Of a DNA stretch of 51,923 nucleotides, positions 8,054 through 18,843 are shown piece by piece. The notes beneath the pieces are model-generated. The model did not search any database and was not told the DNA's origin. It saw only the letters and a program-made list of their open reading frames with translations. Source of the stretch: an uncultured Prevotellaceae bacterium (GTDB lineage Bacteria; Bacteroidota; Bacteroidia; Bacteroidales; Muribaculaceae); NCBI GenBank assembly GCA_900317325.1, contig ONGE01000022.1, forward strand, positions 1 through 51,923. Direction: 5' to 3'. Both the position numbers and the translations under genes were made by a program. Every line of letters begins with the position of its first letter. The first letter of the stretch is position 1.

Positions 8054-9070
8054 ATGAAAATAGGGAATGTAGATTTGGGCGATCGCCCCGTGATGCTGGC
8101 ACCCATGGAGGATGTCACCGATCAGTCGTTCAGGCTTATTTGCCGTGAACAAGGAGCCGATTTGGTCTATACCGAGTTCGTCAGCGCCGATGCGCTGATA
8201 CGCAGCATCGAGCGCTCTTTCCAGAAGATGGCTATCGCTCCCGGCGAAAGGCCTGCCGCTATCCAGATCTATGGTCGTGACGTGGACTCGATGGTCGAGG
8301 CCGCACGCATCGCCGCCACCGCCAAGCCCGATTTCATCGACATCAACTGGGGTTGCCCCGTGAAAAAGATTGCTGGTAAGGGCTCGGGTGCGGGAATGTT
8401 GCGCAACGTGCCGTTACTGCTCGAGATTACCCGTGCCGTGGTCAATGCGGTCGATCTGCCTGTGACGGTGAAAACGCGTCTGGGTTGGGACCATGACCAC
8501 AAGATTATCGTCGAGTTGGCCGAGCAGCTGCAGGACTGCGGTATCGCCGCCCTCACCATTCACGGCCGCACTCGTTCCCAGATTTATACCGGCGAGGCCG
8601 ACTGGACCTTGATAGGCGAGGTGAAGAATAACCCGCGCATGAAGATTCCCATCATCGGTAACGGAGATGTGACCACGCCCCAGCGCGTGAAGGAGTGCTT
8701 TGACCGCTATGGCGTCGATGGCGTGATGGTGGGCAGGGCCAGCATCGGCGCCCCATGGATTTTCAGGGAAATGAAGCAGTATCTGCTCACGGGCGAAGTG
8801 CCGGTTATCAGCAATGAGGAGAAAATGGCCCTTGTGCGCCGACAGATTGCCGAGAGCATCGACCGCATCGACGAGTACCGCGGCATTCTGCACATTCGCC
8901 GTCACTTGGCAGCAACACCGTTGTTCAAGGGAATACGCAACTTCCGCCCCACGCGCATTGCCATGCTGCGGGCCGATACTCGCGCCGAACTTGAAGCCAT
9001 TCTTGATGACATTGAGAACAACATATTGCCAAATATTGAAACACAACATGATGAAAAAGGCACTGATTAG
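8054..9070 (+). CDS. dusB: tRNA-dihydrouridine synthase B
   Basis: An FMN- and NADPH-dependent enzyme that reduces specific uridines in tRNA to dihydrouridine. The 338-residue protein starts with the family TIM-barrel signature APMEDVTDQSFR. It has the catalytic cysteine Cys101 in NWGCPVKKIAGKGSGAG, then TVKTRLGW, the substrate-binding HGRTR, and GNGDVTTP plus GVMVGRA, which hold the FMN phosphate. A helical C-terminal domain follows. The start is fixed by the promoter 35 bases upstream. The 3' end overlaps the start of the DUF2807 gene by 23 bases in another frame, so the two are translationally close. Confidence 0.96.
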   Translation: MKIGNVDLGDRPVMLAPMEDVTDQSFRLICREQGADLVYTEFVSADALIRSIERSFQKMAIAPGERPAAIQIYGRDVDSMVEAARIAATAKPDFIDINWGCPVKKIAGKGSGAGMLRNVPLLLEITRAVVNAVDLPVTVKTRLGWDHDHKIIVELAEQLQDCGIAALTIHGRTRSQIYTGEADWTLIGEVKNNPRMKIPIIGNGDVTTPQRVKECFDRYGVDGVMVGRASIGAPWIFREMKQYLLTGEVPVISNEEKMALVRRQIAESIDRIDEYRGILHIRRHLAATPLFKGIRNFRPTRIAMLRADTRAELEAILDDIENNILPNIETQHDEKGTD

Positions 9071-9758
9071 TTTGATAGGATTATTTGCTGTGTCGCTGAT
9101 GGCGGGAGCTCAGGTTTCACGCCATGATGTCAAAGTGGGCAATTTCTCGCGTCTGGTGCTGCTCGACAACATCAATGTGAATTACTGCTGCAATCCTGAT
9201 TCGGCGGGATATGCCGTGTTCACTTGTAATCAGGAGACTGCCGATCATCTCTTGTTCACCCTCTCGGACAAGGGGCGTTTGTCTATTCAGGTTGATGATG
9301 AATATGAGCGACTCGGCAACCTGCCCACGCTCACGTTATACTCCTCCTCGCTCGACGAGGTCGAGAACTCCAGTGACAGCACCCTGCGTGTATCGGGGCT
9401 GCAGCCCATGAAGATATTCAAGGTGCGCCTCATCGATAACGGTAAGATTATCGTGCGCGGCGTGCGTGCTTCCCAGCTCGAGTTGCAGATTTTGAGCGGC
9501 AAGGGCAAGATCATAGCCGACGGCTCATGCGATAACTTGTTGCTGCGCCTAGTGGGAACGGGCGAGATTCAGGCCGACCAAGTGACGGCGACCGACGTCT
9601 CGTGTCGCATCATGGGAACCGGCACGATGGGATGTAACGTTGTTGGCGGAGCCCTCAAGGTGAGCGGCAGCGGTACCGGTAAAGTCTATTACAAGGGTAA
9701 TCCCAGCAAGGTCTCGGTGCGCAAGCTCGGCACCATCAAGGCCATCCCCATGGAATGA
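9048..9758 (+). CDS. Exported GIN-domain (DUF2807) protein
   Basis: A 236-residue protein of the putative auto-transporter adhesin head GIN family, which in Bacteroidetes forms stacked beta-strand folds at the cell envelope; its function is unknown. Residues 1-22 are a signal peptide (MMKKALISLIGLFAVSLMAG). The body shows the repeating short strands of the family: LSIQVDDE, KIIVRGVRASQLELQ, SGKGKIIADG, LVGTGEIQADQV, IMGTGTMGCNV, VSGSGTGKVYYKG. The frame stays open upstream inside dusB, but the signal peptide marks ATG 9048 (or 9051) as the start. It overlaps dusB by 23 bases and is probably co-transcribed with it. Confidence 0.88.
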   Translation: MMKKALISLIGLFAVSLMAGAQVSRHDVKVGNFSRLVLLDNINVNYCCNPDSAGYAVFTCNQETADHLLFTLSDKGRLSIQVDDEYERLGNLPTLTLYSSSLDEVENSSDSTLRVSGLQPMKIFKVRLIDNGKIIVRGVRASQLELQILSGKGKIIADGSCDNLLLRLVGTGEIQADQVTATDVSCRIMGTGTMGCNVVGGALKVSGSGTGKVYYKGNPSKVSVRKLGTIKAIPME

Positions 9759-9761
9759 CAT

Positions 9762-9790
9762 CTTTAACCTGTAACCTTTAACCTGTAACC
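9762..9790. repeat. Heptamer repeat tract between two plus-strand genes
   Basis: Four units of the TAACCTG/TAACCTT type with period 7. It fills most of the 55-base gap before the aminopeptidase gene. Confidence 0.7.
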
Positions 9791-9813
9791 AATTTTTTTA
9801 ACCTATAAATATT

Positions 9814-11214
9814 ATGTTCAGCAAACAGACTTATATCGGTCGTCGTGACGAGTTGAAGAAGCTCGTGGGTGACGGCGTGATTTTACTCTTCGGCAACAAC
9901 GAGTCGCCGTGTAATTATCCCAATAACGCCTATGGCCCGTTCCGCCAGGACTCGAGTTTCCTGTACTACTTCGGGCAGCAGCGCGACGGTCTGGTGGGTG
10001 TCATTGATATCGACAACAACAAGGAGATGCTCATTGGCGACGATATCGACATTGAGGACATCGTGTGGTATGGCTCGGTCGACAGTGTGGCTGACATGGC
10101 CGCCCAGGTGGGCGTCGAGGGCTCTGCACCGATGAAGCAGTTGCAGGTCATCTGCGACGAGGCTCGAGCCAAGGGCCGACGCATCCACTTCCTGCCGCCC
10201 TACCGTCATGATACCAAAATCCAGATCATGGACCTGCTGGGCATCCATCCTGACAAGCAGGCCGAGGCCGTGTCCCATGACCTGCGTATGGCTGTCATCA
10301 ACATGCGCTCGGTGAAGACCCCCGAGGAAATTGTGGAGCTGGAGCGTGCCGCCGAGGTGGGCTATCTGATGCACACGACGGCGATGAAGCTCATCAAGCC
10401 GGGCGTGACCGAGAAGTTCATCGGTGGTCAGATTGACGGCATCGCATTGAGCTATGGCGCTAAGAACAGTTTCTCCACCATCTTCTCGCAGCATGGCGAG
10501 ATTATGCACGGCAACCCGTCGATGGCTCCTCTCGAGGCTGGACGCCTCGCCCTGTGTGACTGCGGTGCCGAGACGATGGAGTTCTACTGCAGTGACAACA
10601 CCCGCACGATGCCTGTGAGCGGCAAGTATGACCAGCGTCAGCTCGACATCTATCGCATCGTCGAGGAGTGCCATGACCACGCGCTGGATATCTCGAAGCC
10701 GGGCATGAAATACATGGACGTGCACTTCTCGGTGTGCCGCTTGATGACCCAGCGCCTCAAGGAACTCGGCCTGATGAAGGGCGACGTTGACGAGGCTGTT
10801 GCTGCCGGTGCCCATGCCATGTTCCTGCCTCACGGCTTGGGTCACATGATGGGTATGGACGTGCATGACATGGAAGGCCTGAACCAGATTTATGTAGGCT
10901 TTGACGAGGAGACTCGTCCCAATCTGGAACAGTTCGGCACGAACTGCTTGCGCATGGGACGCCGCCTCCAGGAGGGCTTTGTCGTGACCGACGAGCCGGG
11001 CATCTATTTCATTCCCGCCCTCATCGACGACTGGCGTGCCAGCGGACACTGCGCCGAGTTCCTCAACTTCGACATGTTGGAGACCTACAAGGACTTTGGC
11101 GGTATTCGCATCGAGGATGACATCCTCATCACTGCCGACGGTTGCCGCTTCCTGGGCGAGAAGCGCATCCCCTATCATCCCAAGGATGTCGAGGATTTCA
11201 TGGCGGCCAACTGA
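9814..11214 (+). CDS. pepP: M24B family Xaa-Pro aminopeptidase
   Basis: A dinuclear-metal aminopeptidase that removes N-terminal residues preceding proline, acting in the cytoplasm. The 466 residues comprise an N-terminal aminopeptidase-P domain (about 1-170) and a pita-bread catalytic domain. The metal and catalytic residues lie in DCGAE, SDNTRTMPVSG (second Asp ligand), HGLGHMMGMDVHD (His ligand), DEPGIYF (Glu ligand) and GGIRIEDD (last Glu ligand), in the expected order. The gene follows the DUF2807 gene after a heptamer tract and ends at a shared convergent terminator. The symbol is by family resemblance. Confidence 0.93.
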   Translation: MFSKQTYIGRRDELKKLVGDGVILLFGNNESPCNYPNNAYGPFRQDSSFLYYFGQQRDGLVGVIDIDNNKEMLIGDDIDIEDIVWYGSVDSVADMAAQVGVEGSAPMKQLQVICDEARAKGRRIHFLPPYRHDTKIQIMDLLGIHPDKQAEAVSHDLRMAVINMRSVKTPEEIVELERAAEVGYLMHTTAMKLIKPGVTEKFIGGQIDGIALSYGAKNSFSTIFSQHGEIMHGNPSMAPLEAGRLALCDCGAETMEFYCSDNTRTMPVSGKYDQRQLDIYRIVEECHDHALDISKPGMKYMDVHFSVCRLMTQRLKELGLMKGDVDEAVAAGAHAMFLPHGLGHMMGMDVHDMEGLNQIYVGFDEETRPNLEQFGTNCLRMGRRLQEGFVVTDEPGIYFIPALIDDWRASGHCAEFLNFDMLETYKDFGGIRIEDDILITADGCRFLGEKRIPYHPKDVEDFMAAN

Positions 11215-11258
11215 CATGCTTGCTTCCTGACAGCTTGAAGCATCAGGGCAAAAAACAG

Positions 11259-11288
11259 CACGGGCGGTTTCAATCGAAACCGCCCGTG
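11259..11288. terminator. Bidirectional terminator between pepP and yebC
   Basis: CACGGGCGGTTTC (11259-11271) pairs perfectly with 11276-11288 around a 4-nt loop. An A-run lies on the left and T-rich DNA on the right, so it can work for both convergent genes. Confidence 0.92.
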
Positions 11289-11312
11289 TGTATTTGAAGC
11301 AAGAAGTGTGGA

Positions 11313-12047
11313 TTACTCCTCGTCGCCGCCTTCGGCCTCGGCCATGGTGGTGAAGACGTTCTGCACGTCTTCGTCCTCTTCAAGGGCTTCGATGAGGGCT
11401 TCAACCTCAGTGCGCTCGGCATCGGTTACCTCCTTGTAGTCGGCAGGCTCATAGACGAACTCACTGCTCTTGATCTCGAAACCGTTCTCCTCGAGGTACT
11501 TCATGATGTCGCCGTTGGACGCGAAGTCGCCCGACACGAGCATTTCCTCCTCGTCGATGGCAAACTCCTCGGCACCGCAGTCGATCAGCTCCAGCTCGAG
11601 CTCATCGGGGTCAACATCGGCTTTGGGAGCCACGTGGAAGTAGCACTTGTGGCTGAACATGAAGGCCACGCTGCCCGAGTTACCCAGGCTGCCGCCCTTC
11701 TTGTTGAAGTAGTTGCGCAGGTTGGCAACGGTGCGGGTGGTGTTGTCGGTAGCGGTCTCTACCAGCACGGCAATGCCGTGAGGGCCGAATCCCTCATAAA
11801 TCACCTCCTTGTAATCACCGGCATCCTTCTCACTGGCGCGCTTGATGGCGCGTTCGATGTTCTCCTTGGGCATATTGGCCGTCTTGGCGTTGGCGATCAA
11901 CGCGCGCAGGCGGGAGTTGCCTTCGGGATCAGGACCACCAGCCTTCACAGCGATGGTGATTTCCTTGCCGATACGTGTAAACGTGCGGGACATGCTGCCC
12001 CAGCGTTTCATCTTTCTTGCTTTGCGATATTCAAAAGCTCTTCCCAT
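11313..12047 (-). CDS. yebC: YebC/PmpR family protein (TACO1-like)
   Basis: A 244-residue member of the YebC/TACO1 family, annotated as DNA-binding regulators and more recently linked to translation of proline-rich stretches. The N-terminus MGRAFEYRKARKMKRWGSMS, then FTRIGKEITIAVKAGGPDP and NMPKENIERAIKRA, are family hallmarks. The C-terminus is acidic (EALEEDEDVQNVFTTM), as usual. It lies downstream of pheT on the same strand, separated by about 120 bases of heptamer repeats. No clear promoter of its own was seen. Confidence 0.95.
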   Translation of the reverse strand: MGRAFEYRKARKMKRWGSMSRTFTRIGKEITIAVKAGGPDPEGNSRLRALIANAKTANMPKENIERAIKRASEKDAGDYKEVIYEGFGPHGIAVLVETATDNTTRTVANLRNYFNKKGGSLGNSGSVAFMFSHKCYFHVAPKADVDPDELELELIDCGAEEFAIDEEEMLVSGDFASNGDIMKYLEENGFEIKSSEFVYEPADYKEVTDAERTEVEALIEALEEDEDVQNVFTTMAEAEGGDEE

Positions 12048-12083
12048 TGTTTATAAAGTATTAAGTTATGAATTTACGTTTTT

Positions 12084-12165
12084 TTTAGTCGTTAGCCATT
12101 AGCCATTAGCTGTTAGTCTCTGTCACTCCTAATTCCTAATTTCTAATTCCTAACTCCTAACTCCT
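12084..12165. repeat. Two adjacent heptamer tracts of different sequence
   Basis: Units of TTAGCCA type (12084-12118) are followed by CTAATTC/CTAACTC units (12126-12165). Both have a period of 7 with a TTAG or CTAA core. They fill the gap between pheT and yebC. Confidence 0.75.
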
Positions 12166-12168
12166 GCC

Positions 12169-14634
12169 TCACCTCAGCTTCGCTCCCAGTTGGGTCTCCA
12201 GGTTCTTGATGATCTTGTTCATGATGGCGTCGATCTGCTTGTCGTTGAGCGTCTTCTCGTTGTCCTGCAGAATCATGCTGATGGCATAAGACTTCTTGCC
12301 GGCCTCCAGTTTCTTGCTCTCATAGACGTCAAACAAGGTCATCGACTTGAGCAGTTTCTTCTCGGTAGACTCAACCACGCGGCGGATGTCGTCATAGGTC
12401 ACATTGGTGTCCACCAGCAGGGCCAGGTCGCGGCGCAGCGGCAAGGTCTTGGGCAGGTCGCTGTACTTGATGTCCTTCTTCATCGCCAGCTTGCAGGCGA
12501 GGTTCCAGTTCACTTGAGCATAGTAAACGGGCTGGTCAACGTCAAATTTCTTGGCCAACGCCTCGTCCACAACACCCATCACGGCGATGGTCTTGCCGCC
12601 ACGGTTGCTGTAACGCAGGGCTGGATTGAGTATCTCGTCCTCATGCTGCTCAACGACCAGGTCGCTCATGTTCAGTCCCATGTTGACGAACACGTTCTCC
12701 AGATCGGCCTTCAGGTCATACACGTTCAGTGCCCTTACCTTGTCGGCCCACGACTCGTCGTGGTTGTTGCCGGTGAGCCACATGCCCATCTGGGTGCTCT
12801 CGCTGTAGGGAGCGAGGGCTTTCTCTTCCTGGCTGATGCTGCCGTCATGGCTATAGACGTTGCCGAACTCATACAGGCGCAGGTTGGGATTCTTGTGGTT
12901 GATGTTGCGGGCAATGCTCTCCAGACCGCCGAACAGCAACGTCTGGCGCATCACGTTCAAGTCGCTGCTCAGCGGGTTCATGATGTGCACACACAGGTCG
13001 GCGGGATAAGTCGTCAGGCCCTCATAGTAGGCACCCACGGTGAGCGAGTTGTTCATGATTTCGTGATAACCCACGCTAGTGAGCTGGTTGCTCACGATTT
13101 CCTGTTTGTCTTCACGGAAGTCCACTTCGGTCTTGTTCGACAGGCTGCCGTGCACCTCGTTGGTCAATTCAACATTGTTGTAGCCATACACGCGCAGGAT
13201 GTCCTCCACCACGTCACAGGGGCGGCGCACATCAACACGGTAGGTAGGCACGACGAGTTGCAGTTTCTCCTCGTCTTCGGCGGTGATTTCCATCTCCAGA
13301 CTCTTGACGATATCGCGAATCTCGTTATGGGGAATCTCTTTGCCGATCAGGTTCTTCACATAATCGTAGCGCAACTCAACGGGGAAGCCGGGGAAATCGT
13401 GGGCCTTTACATCAACGATGTCGCCACAGATCTCACCACCAGCCAGTTCCTTGACCAGCATAGCGCAGAGTTTGAGGTTATAGATGACCTCGTTGGGGTC
13501 GATGCCGCGCTCAAAGCGGAACGACGCATCGGTGTTCAGGCCGAAGCGGCGCGCCGTCTTGCGGATCCACGTGGGGTGGAAATAGGCCGACTCCAGGAAT
13601 ACGTCGGTAGTTGTCTCCTTCACGCCCGAGTCCAAACCGCCAAATACGCCACCGATGCACATCGGCTCCTCGCCGTTGCAGATCATCAGGTCACGGTCGG
13701 TCAACGTGCGCTCCACGCCGTCCAGAGTGGTGAACTTGGTGCCCGCAGGGGCAGTCCTGACCACCACGCGGTCGCCCTTCACCTTGCTCAGGTCAAAGCA
13801 GTGCATGGGTTGACCCATTCCCAGCAAGATGTAATTGGTGATATCGACAATATTGTTGATGGGGCGCTGGCCAACAGCAAGCAACAGGTCCTTGAGCCAC
13901 TTGGGACTCTCCTGTACCTTCACGCCGCGCACGGTCAAGCCAGCATAGCGGGGACAAGCCTCGGCATTCTCGACGGTGACGGGGATGCCGCAGTCCTTGC
14001 GGTCGATGGCAAACGCCTCCACACTGGGCTTGTGCATGTTCACCTCCATGCCGTGACGCTTCATCCATGCCGCCAGGTCGCGGGCCACACCATAGTGCGA
14101 GCCGCCGTCAATGCGGTTGGGCGTCAGGTCCACCTCGATGAGGTAGTCATCTTCGATGCCATAATATTCGGCGGCAGGGGTGCCCACCACAGCGTCCTCG
14201 GGAAGAACGATGATGCCGTCGTGGCTGGTGCCCACGCCAATCTCGTCCTCGGCACAGATCATGCCCAGCGATTCCTCGCCGCGCATCTTGCTGCGCTTGA
14301 TGGTAAACTCCTGGTCGCCGTCATAGAGCTTCGTGCCCAGGGTAGCGACGATGACCTTCTGTCCGGCAGCCACGTTGGGTGCGCCGCACACGATCTGCAC
14401 GGGCTCATTGCCATCGCCCAGATCGACGGTGGTGATGTGCAGGTGGTCACTGTTGGGGTGGTCGATGCAGGTCATTACCTGTCCTACGACCAGACCGCGC
14501 AGTCCGCCCTTGATGGTTTCAACTTGTTCTACTGCTCCCACTTCCAGACCCAGCGAGGTCAATGCCTCGGCCACCTTTTCAGGCGTCAGGTCGGTGTCAA
14601 TATAGCGTTTGAGCCATTTATAGGAAATATTCAT
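12169..14634 (-). CDS. pheT: Phenylalanine--tRNA ligase beta subunit
   Basis: The beta chain of the alpha2/beta2 enzyme that charges tRNA-Phe. At 821 residues it has the full domain set: an N-terminal EMAP/OB tRNA-binding region (about 40-155, with HPNSDHLHI and VCGAPNV), the B3/B4 editing region (about 210-400, with NNIVDITNYILLGMGQPMH), the B5 domain, the catalytic-like core, and a C-terminal ferredoxin-fold anticodon-binding domain (about 727-821, with LPLRRDLALLVD). The pheS partner is not in the window. A promoter lies at 14669-14700. Confidence 0.97.
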   Translation of the reverse strand: MNISYKWLKRYIDTDLTPEKVAEALTSLGLEVGAVEQVETIKGGLRGLVVGQVMTCIDHPNSDHLHITTVDLGDGNEPVQIVCGAPNVAAGQKVIVATLGTKLYDGDQEFTIKRSKMRGEESLGMICAEDEIGVGTSHDGIIVLPEDAVVGTPAAEYYGIEDDYLIEVDLTPNRIDGGSHYGVARDLAAWMKRHGMEVNMHKPSVEAFAIDRKDCGIPVTVENAEACPRYAGLTVRGVKVQESPKWLKDLLLAVGQRPINNIVDITNYILLGMGQPMHCFDLSKVKGDRVVVRTAPAGTKFTTLDGVERTLTDRDLMICNGEEPMCIGGVFGGLDSGVKETTTDVFLESAYFHPTWIRKTARRFGLNTDASFRFERGIDPNEVIYNLKLCAMLVKELAGGEICGDIVDVKAHDFPGFPVELRYDYVKNLIGKEIPHNEIRDIVKSLEMEITAEDEEKLQLVVPTYRVDVRRPCDVVEDILRVYGYNNVELTNEVHGSLSNKTEVDFREDKQEIVSNQLTSVGYHEIMNNSLTVGAYYEGLTTYPADLCVHIMNPLSSDLNVMRQTLLFGGLESIARNINHKNPNLRLYEFGNVYSHDGSISQEEKALAPYSESTQMGMWLTGNNHDESWADKVRALNVYDLKADLENVFVNMGLNMSDLVVEQHEDEILNPALRYSNRGGKTIAVMGVVDEALAKKFDVDQPVYYAQVNWNLACKLAMKKDIKYSDLPKTLPLRRDLALLVDTNVTYDDIRRVVESTEKKLLKSMTLFDVYESKKLEAGKKSYAISMILQDNEKTLNDKQIDAIMNKIIKNLETQLGAKLR

Positions 14635-14668
14635 GATTTTGAATAAATTAATTTCGCTTAAAAACGTG

Positions 14669-14700
14669 CAAAATTACAATAATTCCCGTGAACTTCCAAC
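14669..14700 (-). promoter_or_regulatory. Promoter of pheT
   Basis: On the minus strand GTTG (14697-14700) and TAATTTTG (14669-14676) are 20 nt apart, giving a leader of about 30 nt. Confidence 0.6.
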
Positions 14701-15017
14701 ATTATAAAAAGAAATCAGTTCTCACCTAGCACGAAATACCTTCAAACACTACTTCTTCAAGCTGGAGTAAACACACTGCTATCACAATATTTCCCCAAGA
14801 AAATGTGGTAAGTATTTGCCATTGTTGCAAAAAGTTGTAAAACTAAGGCTATACAAGCTGCAAAAAGATGTAACTATGCTCCAACGAAAGGTAAGCGAGG
14901 ATATCACTAAGGCCCCCAAATAATTACCCCTGGCACCGCCAAACGGTGCCAGGGGCAGTTGTGGTATATATATCGTCGTGGGGATTACGCCCCACGTAGC
15001 CAAAGGCTCATAGAAAC
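14701..15017. other. Intergenic DNA with an isolated 12-bp hairpin
   Basis: CCCCTGGCACCG (14927-14938) pairs perfectly with 14944-14955 around CCAAA. It is not at a gene end and lacks a T-run, so its role is unclear. I see no gene here; the open frame at 14782-15003 has no supporting signals. Confidence 0.5.
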
Positions 15018-15065
15018 TCTCTCTAACCTCTAACCTTCAAATAATTGCCGTGCTCGGCAATTATT
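15018..15065 (-). terminator. Heptamer tract plus hairpin, probable gyrB terminator
   Basis: AATAATTGCC (15040-15049) pairs perfectly with GGCAATTATT (15056-15065), only 6 bases past the gyrB stop. A short CTCTAAC heptamer tract abuts it. The tract-plus-hairpin pairing recurs at 18796, 19961, 20041, 47797 and 48620. Confidence 0.7.
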
Positions 15066-15071
15066 CTTGAA

Positions 15072-17141
<2,070 letters not shown>

Positions 17142-17265
17142 GTCTGAAACCTTAAAAAATACTAATTTCCACCGCCCCTTCAGCCTATGAGATAATCCCG
17201 TTTTTTCCGTATTTTTCGTGATTTCTGCCGATGAGTTTGCCAGCAGCATTTTTCTTTGTCAGGAG

Positions 17266-17297
17266 TGTGGGGTTTCACAGCAATTTCACTAATTTTG
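17266..17297 (+). promoter_or_regulatory. Promoter predicting a nearly leaderless mRNA
   Basis: TGTG (17266-17269), 20 nt and TAATTTTG (17290-17297) end only 5 bases before the ATG at 17303. Transcription would start at or within a few bases of the start codon. This rules out the upstream in-frame ATG at 17231. Confidence 0.55.
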
Positions 17298-17302
17298 CAC
17301 TG

Positions 17303-18667
17303 ATGAAACTGCATGAGGAATTCATAGAGCAATTACGTGGGCTGTTGCCCGACGAGTGGGAGGCGCTGGCCGATTCGATCACGACGAGTGAGCCCAGTGT
17401 CGCCGTGCGTGTCAACGATGCACGTGGGGTAGGGGTGCCCGATGGTGCCCGCCATGTGCCCTGGTGTCGCGAGGGCTTTTATCTCACTGACCGTCCGGCT
17501 TTCACCTTCGACCCCGACTGGCATGCGGGACGCTATTATGTGCAGGATGCCTCGTCGATGTTCATCGCCCATGCCATCCGCAGCCTCATCCATGAGCCGG
17601 TGCGCTATCTTGACCTGTGTGCCGCCCCAGGTGGCAAGACCACGGCAGCGATTCAGGCCTTGCCGCAACGCTCGCTGGTGGTCGCCAACGAGATTGTGCC
17701 GCCTCGCGCCCGTGTCTTGGCCGACAACATCGTCCGTTGGGGCGACCCGCGCTGCGTGGTGACAAGTAATGCGCCCGCCCAGTATGGCAAGTTAACCCAC
17801 TTTTTTGACGTCATCGCTGCCGACGTGCCCTGCAGTGGCGAGGGCATGATGCGCAAGGACGACGAGGCGGTGGCCCAGTGGTCGCCCGCCTTGGTCGAGC
17901 AGTGTGCCCAGCGCCAGCGCGAGATCCTCACCGACGTCTGGAAGGCCCTGCGTCCCGGCGGACTGCTCATCTACAGCACTTGCACCTACAACCGCCAAGA
18001 GAACGAGCTGATGGCCGATTTCATCGTGCATGAGTTGGGCGCCACCTCGCTTGAAGTGCCCATCGAACCGTCTTGGAACATTCATCCCGCCATCAGCAGC
18101 GAGTGCCATTGCTACCGTTTCATGCCTCACCGTGTGGACGGCGAGGGCTTGTTTATGGCGGTTTTCCGTAAGGCTGGCGATGTCCCGCGGCAGGACATCC
18201 GTGTCAAGGATAAAAACGCAAAAAAAGCCGATGAAATCGGCAAGAATTGGCTCTCACGTCCCGACGATTATGTGGTCGAACAACAGGGTGACTTGTCGAT
18301 CGCTGTGCCGCAGGACATCCGTCGCGAGGTGACGGCGCTGCGTGCCTCGCTGAATGTGCTGCACGCTGGCGTGGAACTGGCTACCGTCATGGGCCGCAAA
18401 ACGGTGCCCCATCATGCCCTGGCTATGTCAACAGCGAGAGCTGTCGATGCCTTCCCCGTTTGCGAGGTGGATTATCTCGCAGCGTTGCGTTACCTGCGCG
18501 GCGAGAGCATCACGGTTGACGGCCCGCGTGGCTACGTTCTCGTCGCCCATCAGGGTGCCGTCCTCGGTTTCGCCAACAACCTGGGCAACCGTGCCAACAA
18601 CCTCTATCCCAAGTCCCAACGAATCCTCAGCACCCATCTCCCCTCAACCAAGCCATCAGTCCTCTAA
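17303..18667 (+). CDS. RsmF-like 16S rRNA m5C methyltransferase
   Basis: A SAM-dependent RNA cytosine-C5 methyltransferase of the RsmB/NOP2/RsmF group. From ATG 17303 it has 454 residues. Motifs are DLCAAPGGKTTA (SAM binding), DVPCSGEGMMRKD (the Pro-Cys that helps release product) and STCTYNRQENE (the Thr-Cys nucleophile). A C-terminal RsmF-type domain with GPRGYVLVAHQG follows, so RsmF (16S position C1407) is the closest named relative. An in-frame ATG at 17231 gives 24 more residues but lies upstream of the promoter, so I reject it. Confidence 0.9.
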   Translation: MKLHEEFIEQLRGLLPDEWEALADSITTSEPSVAVRVNDARGVGVPDGARHVPWCREGFYLTDRPAFTFDPDWHAGRYYVQDASSMFIAHAIRSLIHEPVRYLDLCAAPGGKTTAAIQALPQRSLVVANEIVPPRARVLADNIVRWGDPRCVVTSNAPAQYGKLTHFFDVIAADVPCSGEGMMRKDDEAVAQWSPALVEQCAQRQREILTDVWKALRPGGLLIYSTCTYNRQENELMADFIVHELGATSLEVPIEPSWNIHPAISSECHCYRFMPHRVDGEGLFMAVFRKAGDVPRQDIRVKDKNAKKADEIGKNWLSRPDDYVVEQQGDLSIAVPQDIRREVTALRASLNVLHAGVELATVMGRKTVPHHALAMSTARAVDAFPVCEVDYLAALRYLRGESITVDGPRGYVLVAHQGAVLGFANNLGNRANNLYPKSQRILSTHLPSTKPSVL

Positions 18668-18692
18668 AAACCAAGCCAATCACAGTTTAAAA

Positions 18693-18776
18693 CAAACAAC
18701 TTGAACAACTGTTAACAACCTCAACAACAGATTAATAAAAGTTGTTTTAGTTGTATGATGTTGTTCAAGTTGTTTG
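18693..18776. repeat. 84-bp inverted repeat of the GTTGTTCAAG family
   Basis: CAAACAACTTGAACAAC (18693-18709) is the exact complement of GTTGTTCAAGTTGTTTG (18760-18776), and inner AACAAC/GTTGTT segments also pair. Other places in the window carry only one arm (about 7882, 30865, 35608, 47760). It lies just past the RsmF-like gene. Confidence 0.8.
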
Positions 18777-18841
18777 AAAATTGTATGCGGATGCCTCTTT
18801 AACCTTTAACCTCTAACCTTTAACCTGCTCGCGCAGCGAGC
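18777..18841. repeat. Composite repeat: GCGGATGCCTC, heptamers, GCTCGC hairpin
   Basis: Directly after the GTTGTTCAAG element come GCGGATGCCTC, heptamers of the TAACCTT/TAACCTC type (18796-18826) and the hairpin GCTCGCGCAGCGAGC (18827-18841). The same order of four modules recurs at 47758-47860. It ends 2 bases before the stop of the winged-helix gene. Confidence 0.75.
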
Positions 18842-18843
18842 AC

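Noticed and set aside
7811-8152. Possible minus-strand gene of 113 codons
   Set aside because: It runs across dispersed repeats and the dusB promoter and start, and the peptide has no domain or signal.
12190-14646. 818-codon open frame opposite pheT
   Set aside because: The same in-register shadow; the pheT product is unmistakable.
14782-15003. Possible 73-codon minus-strand gene between pheT and gyrB
   Set aside because: No promoter or conserved feature; it runs through a hairpin.
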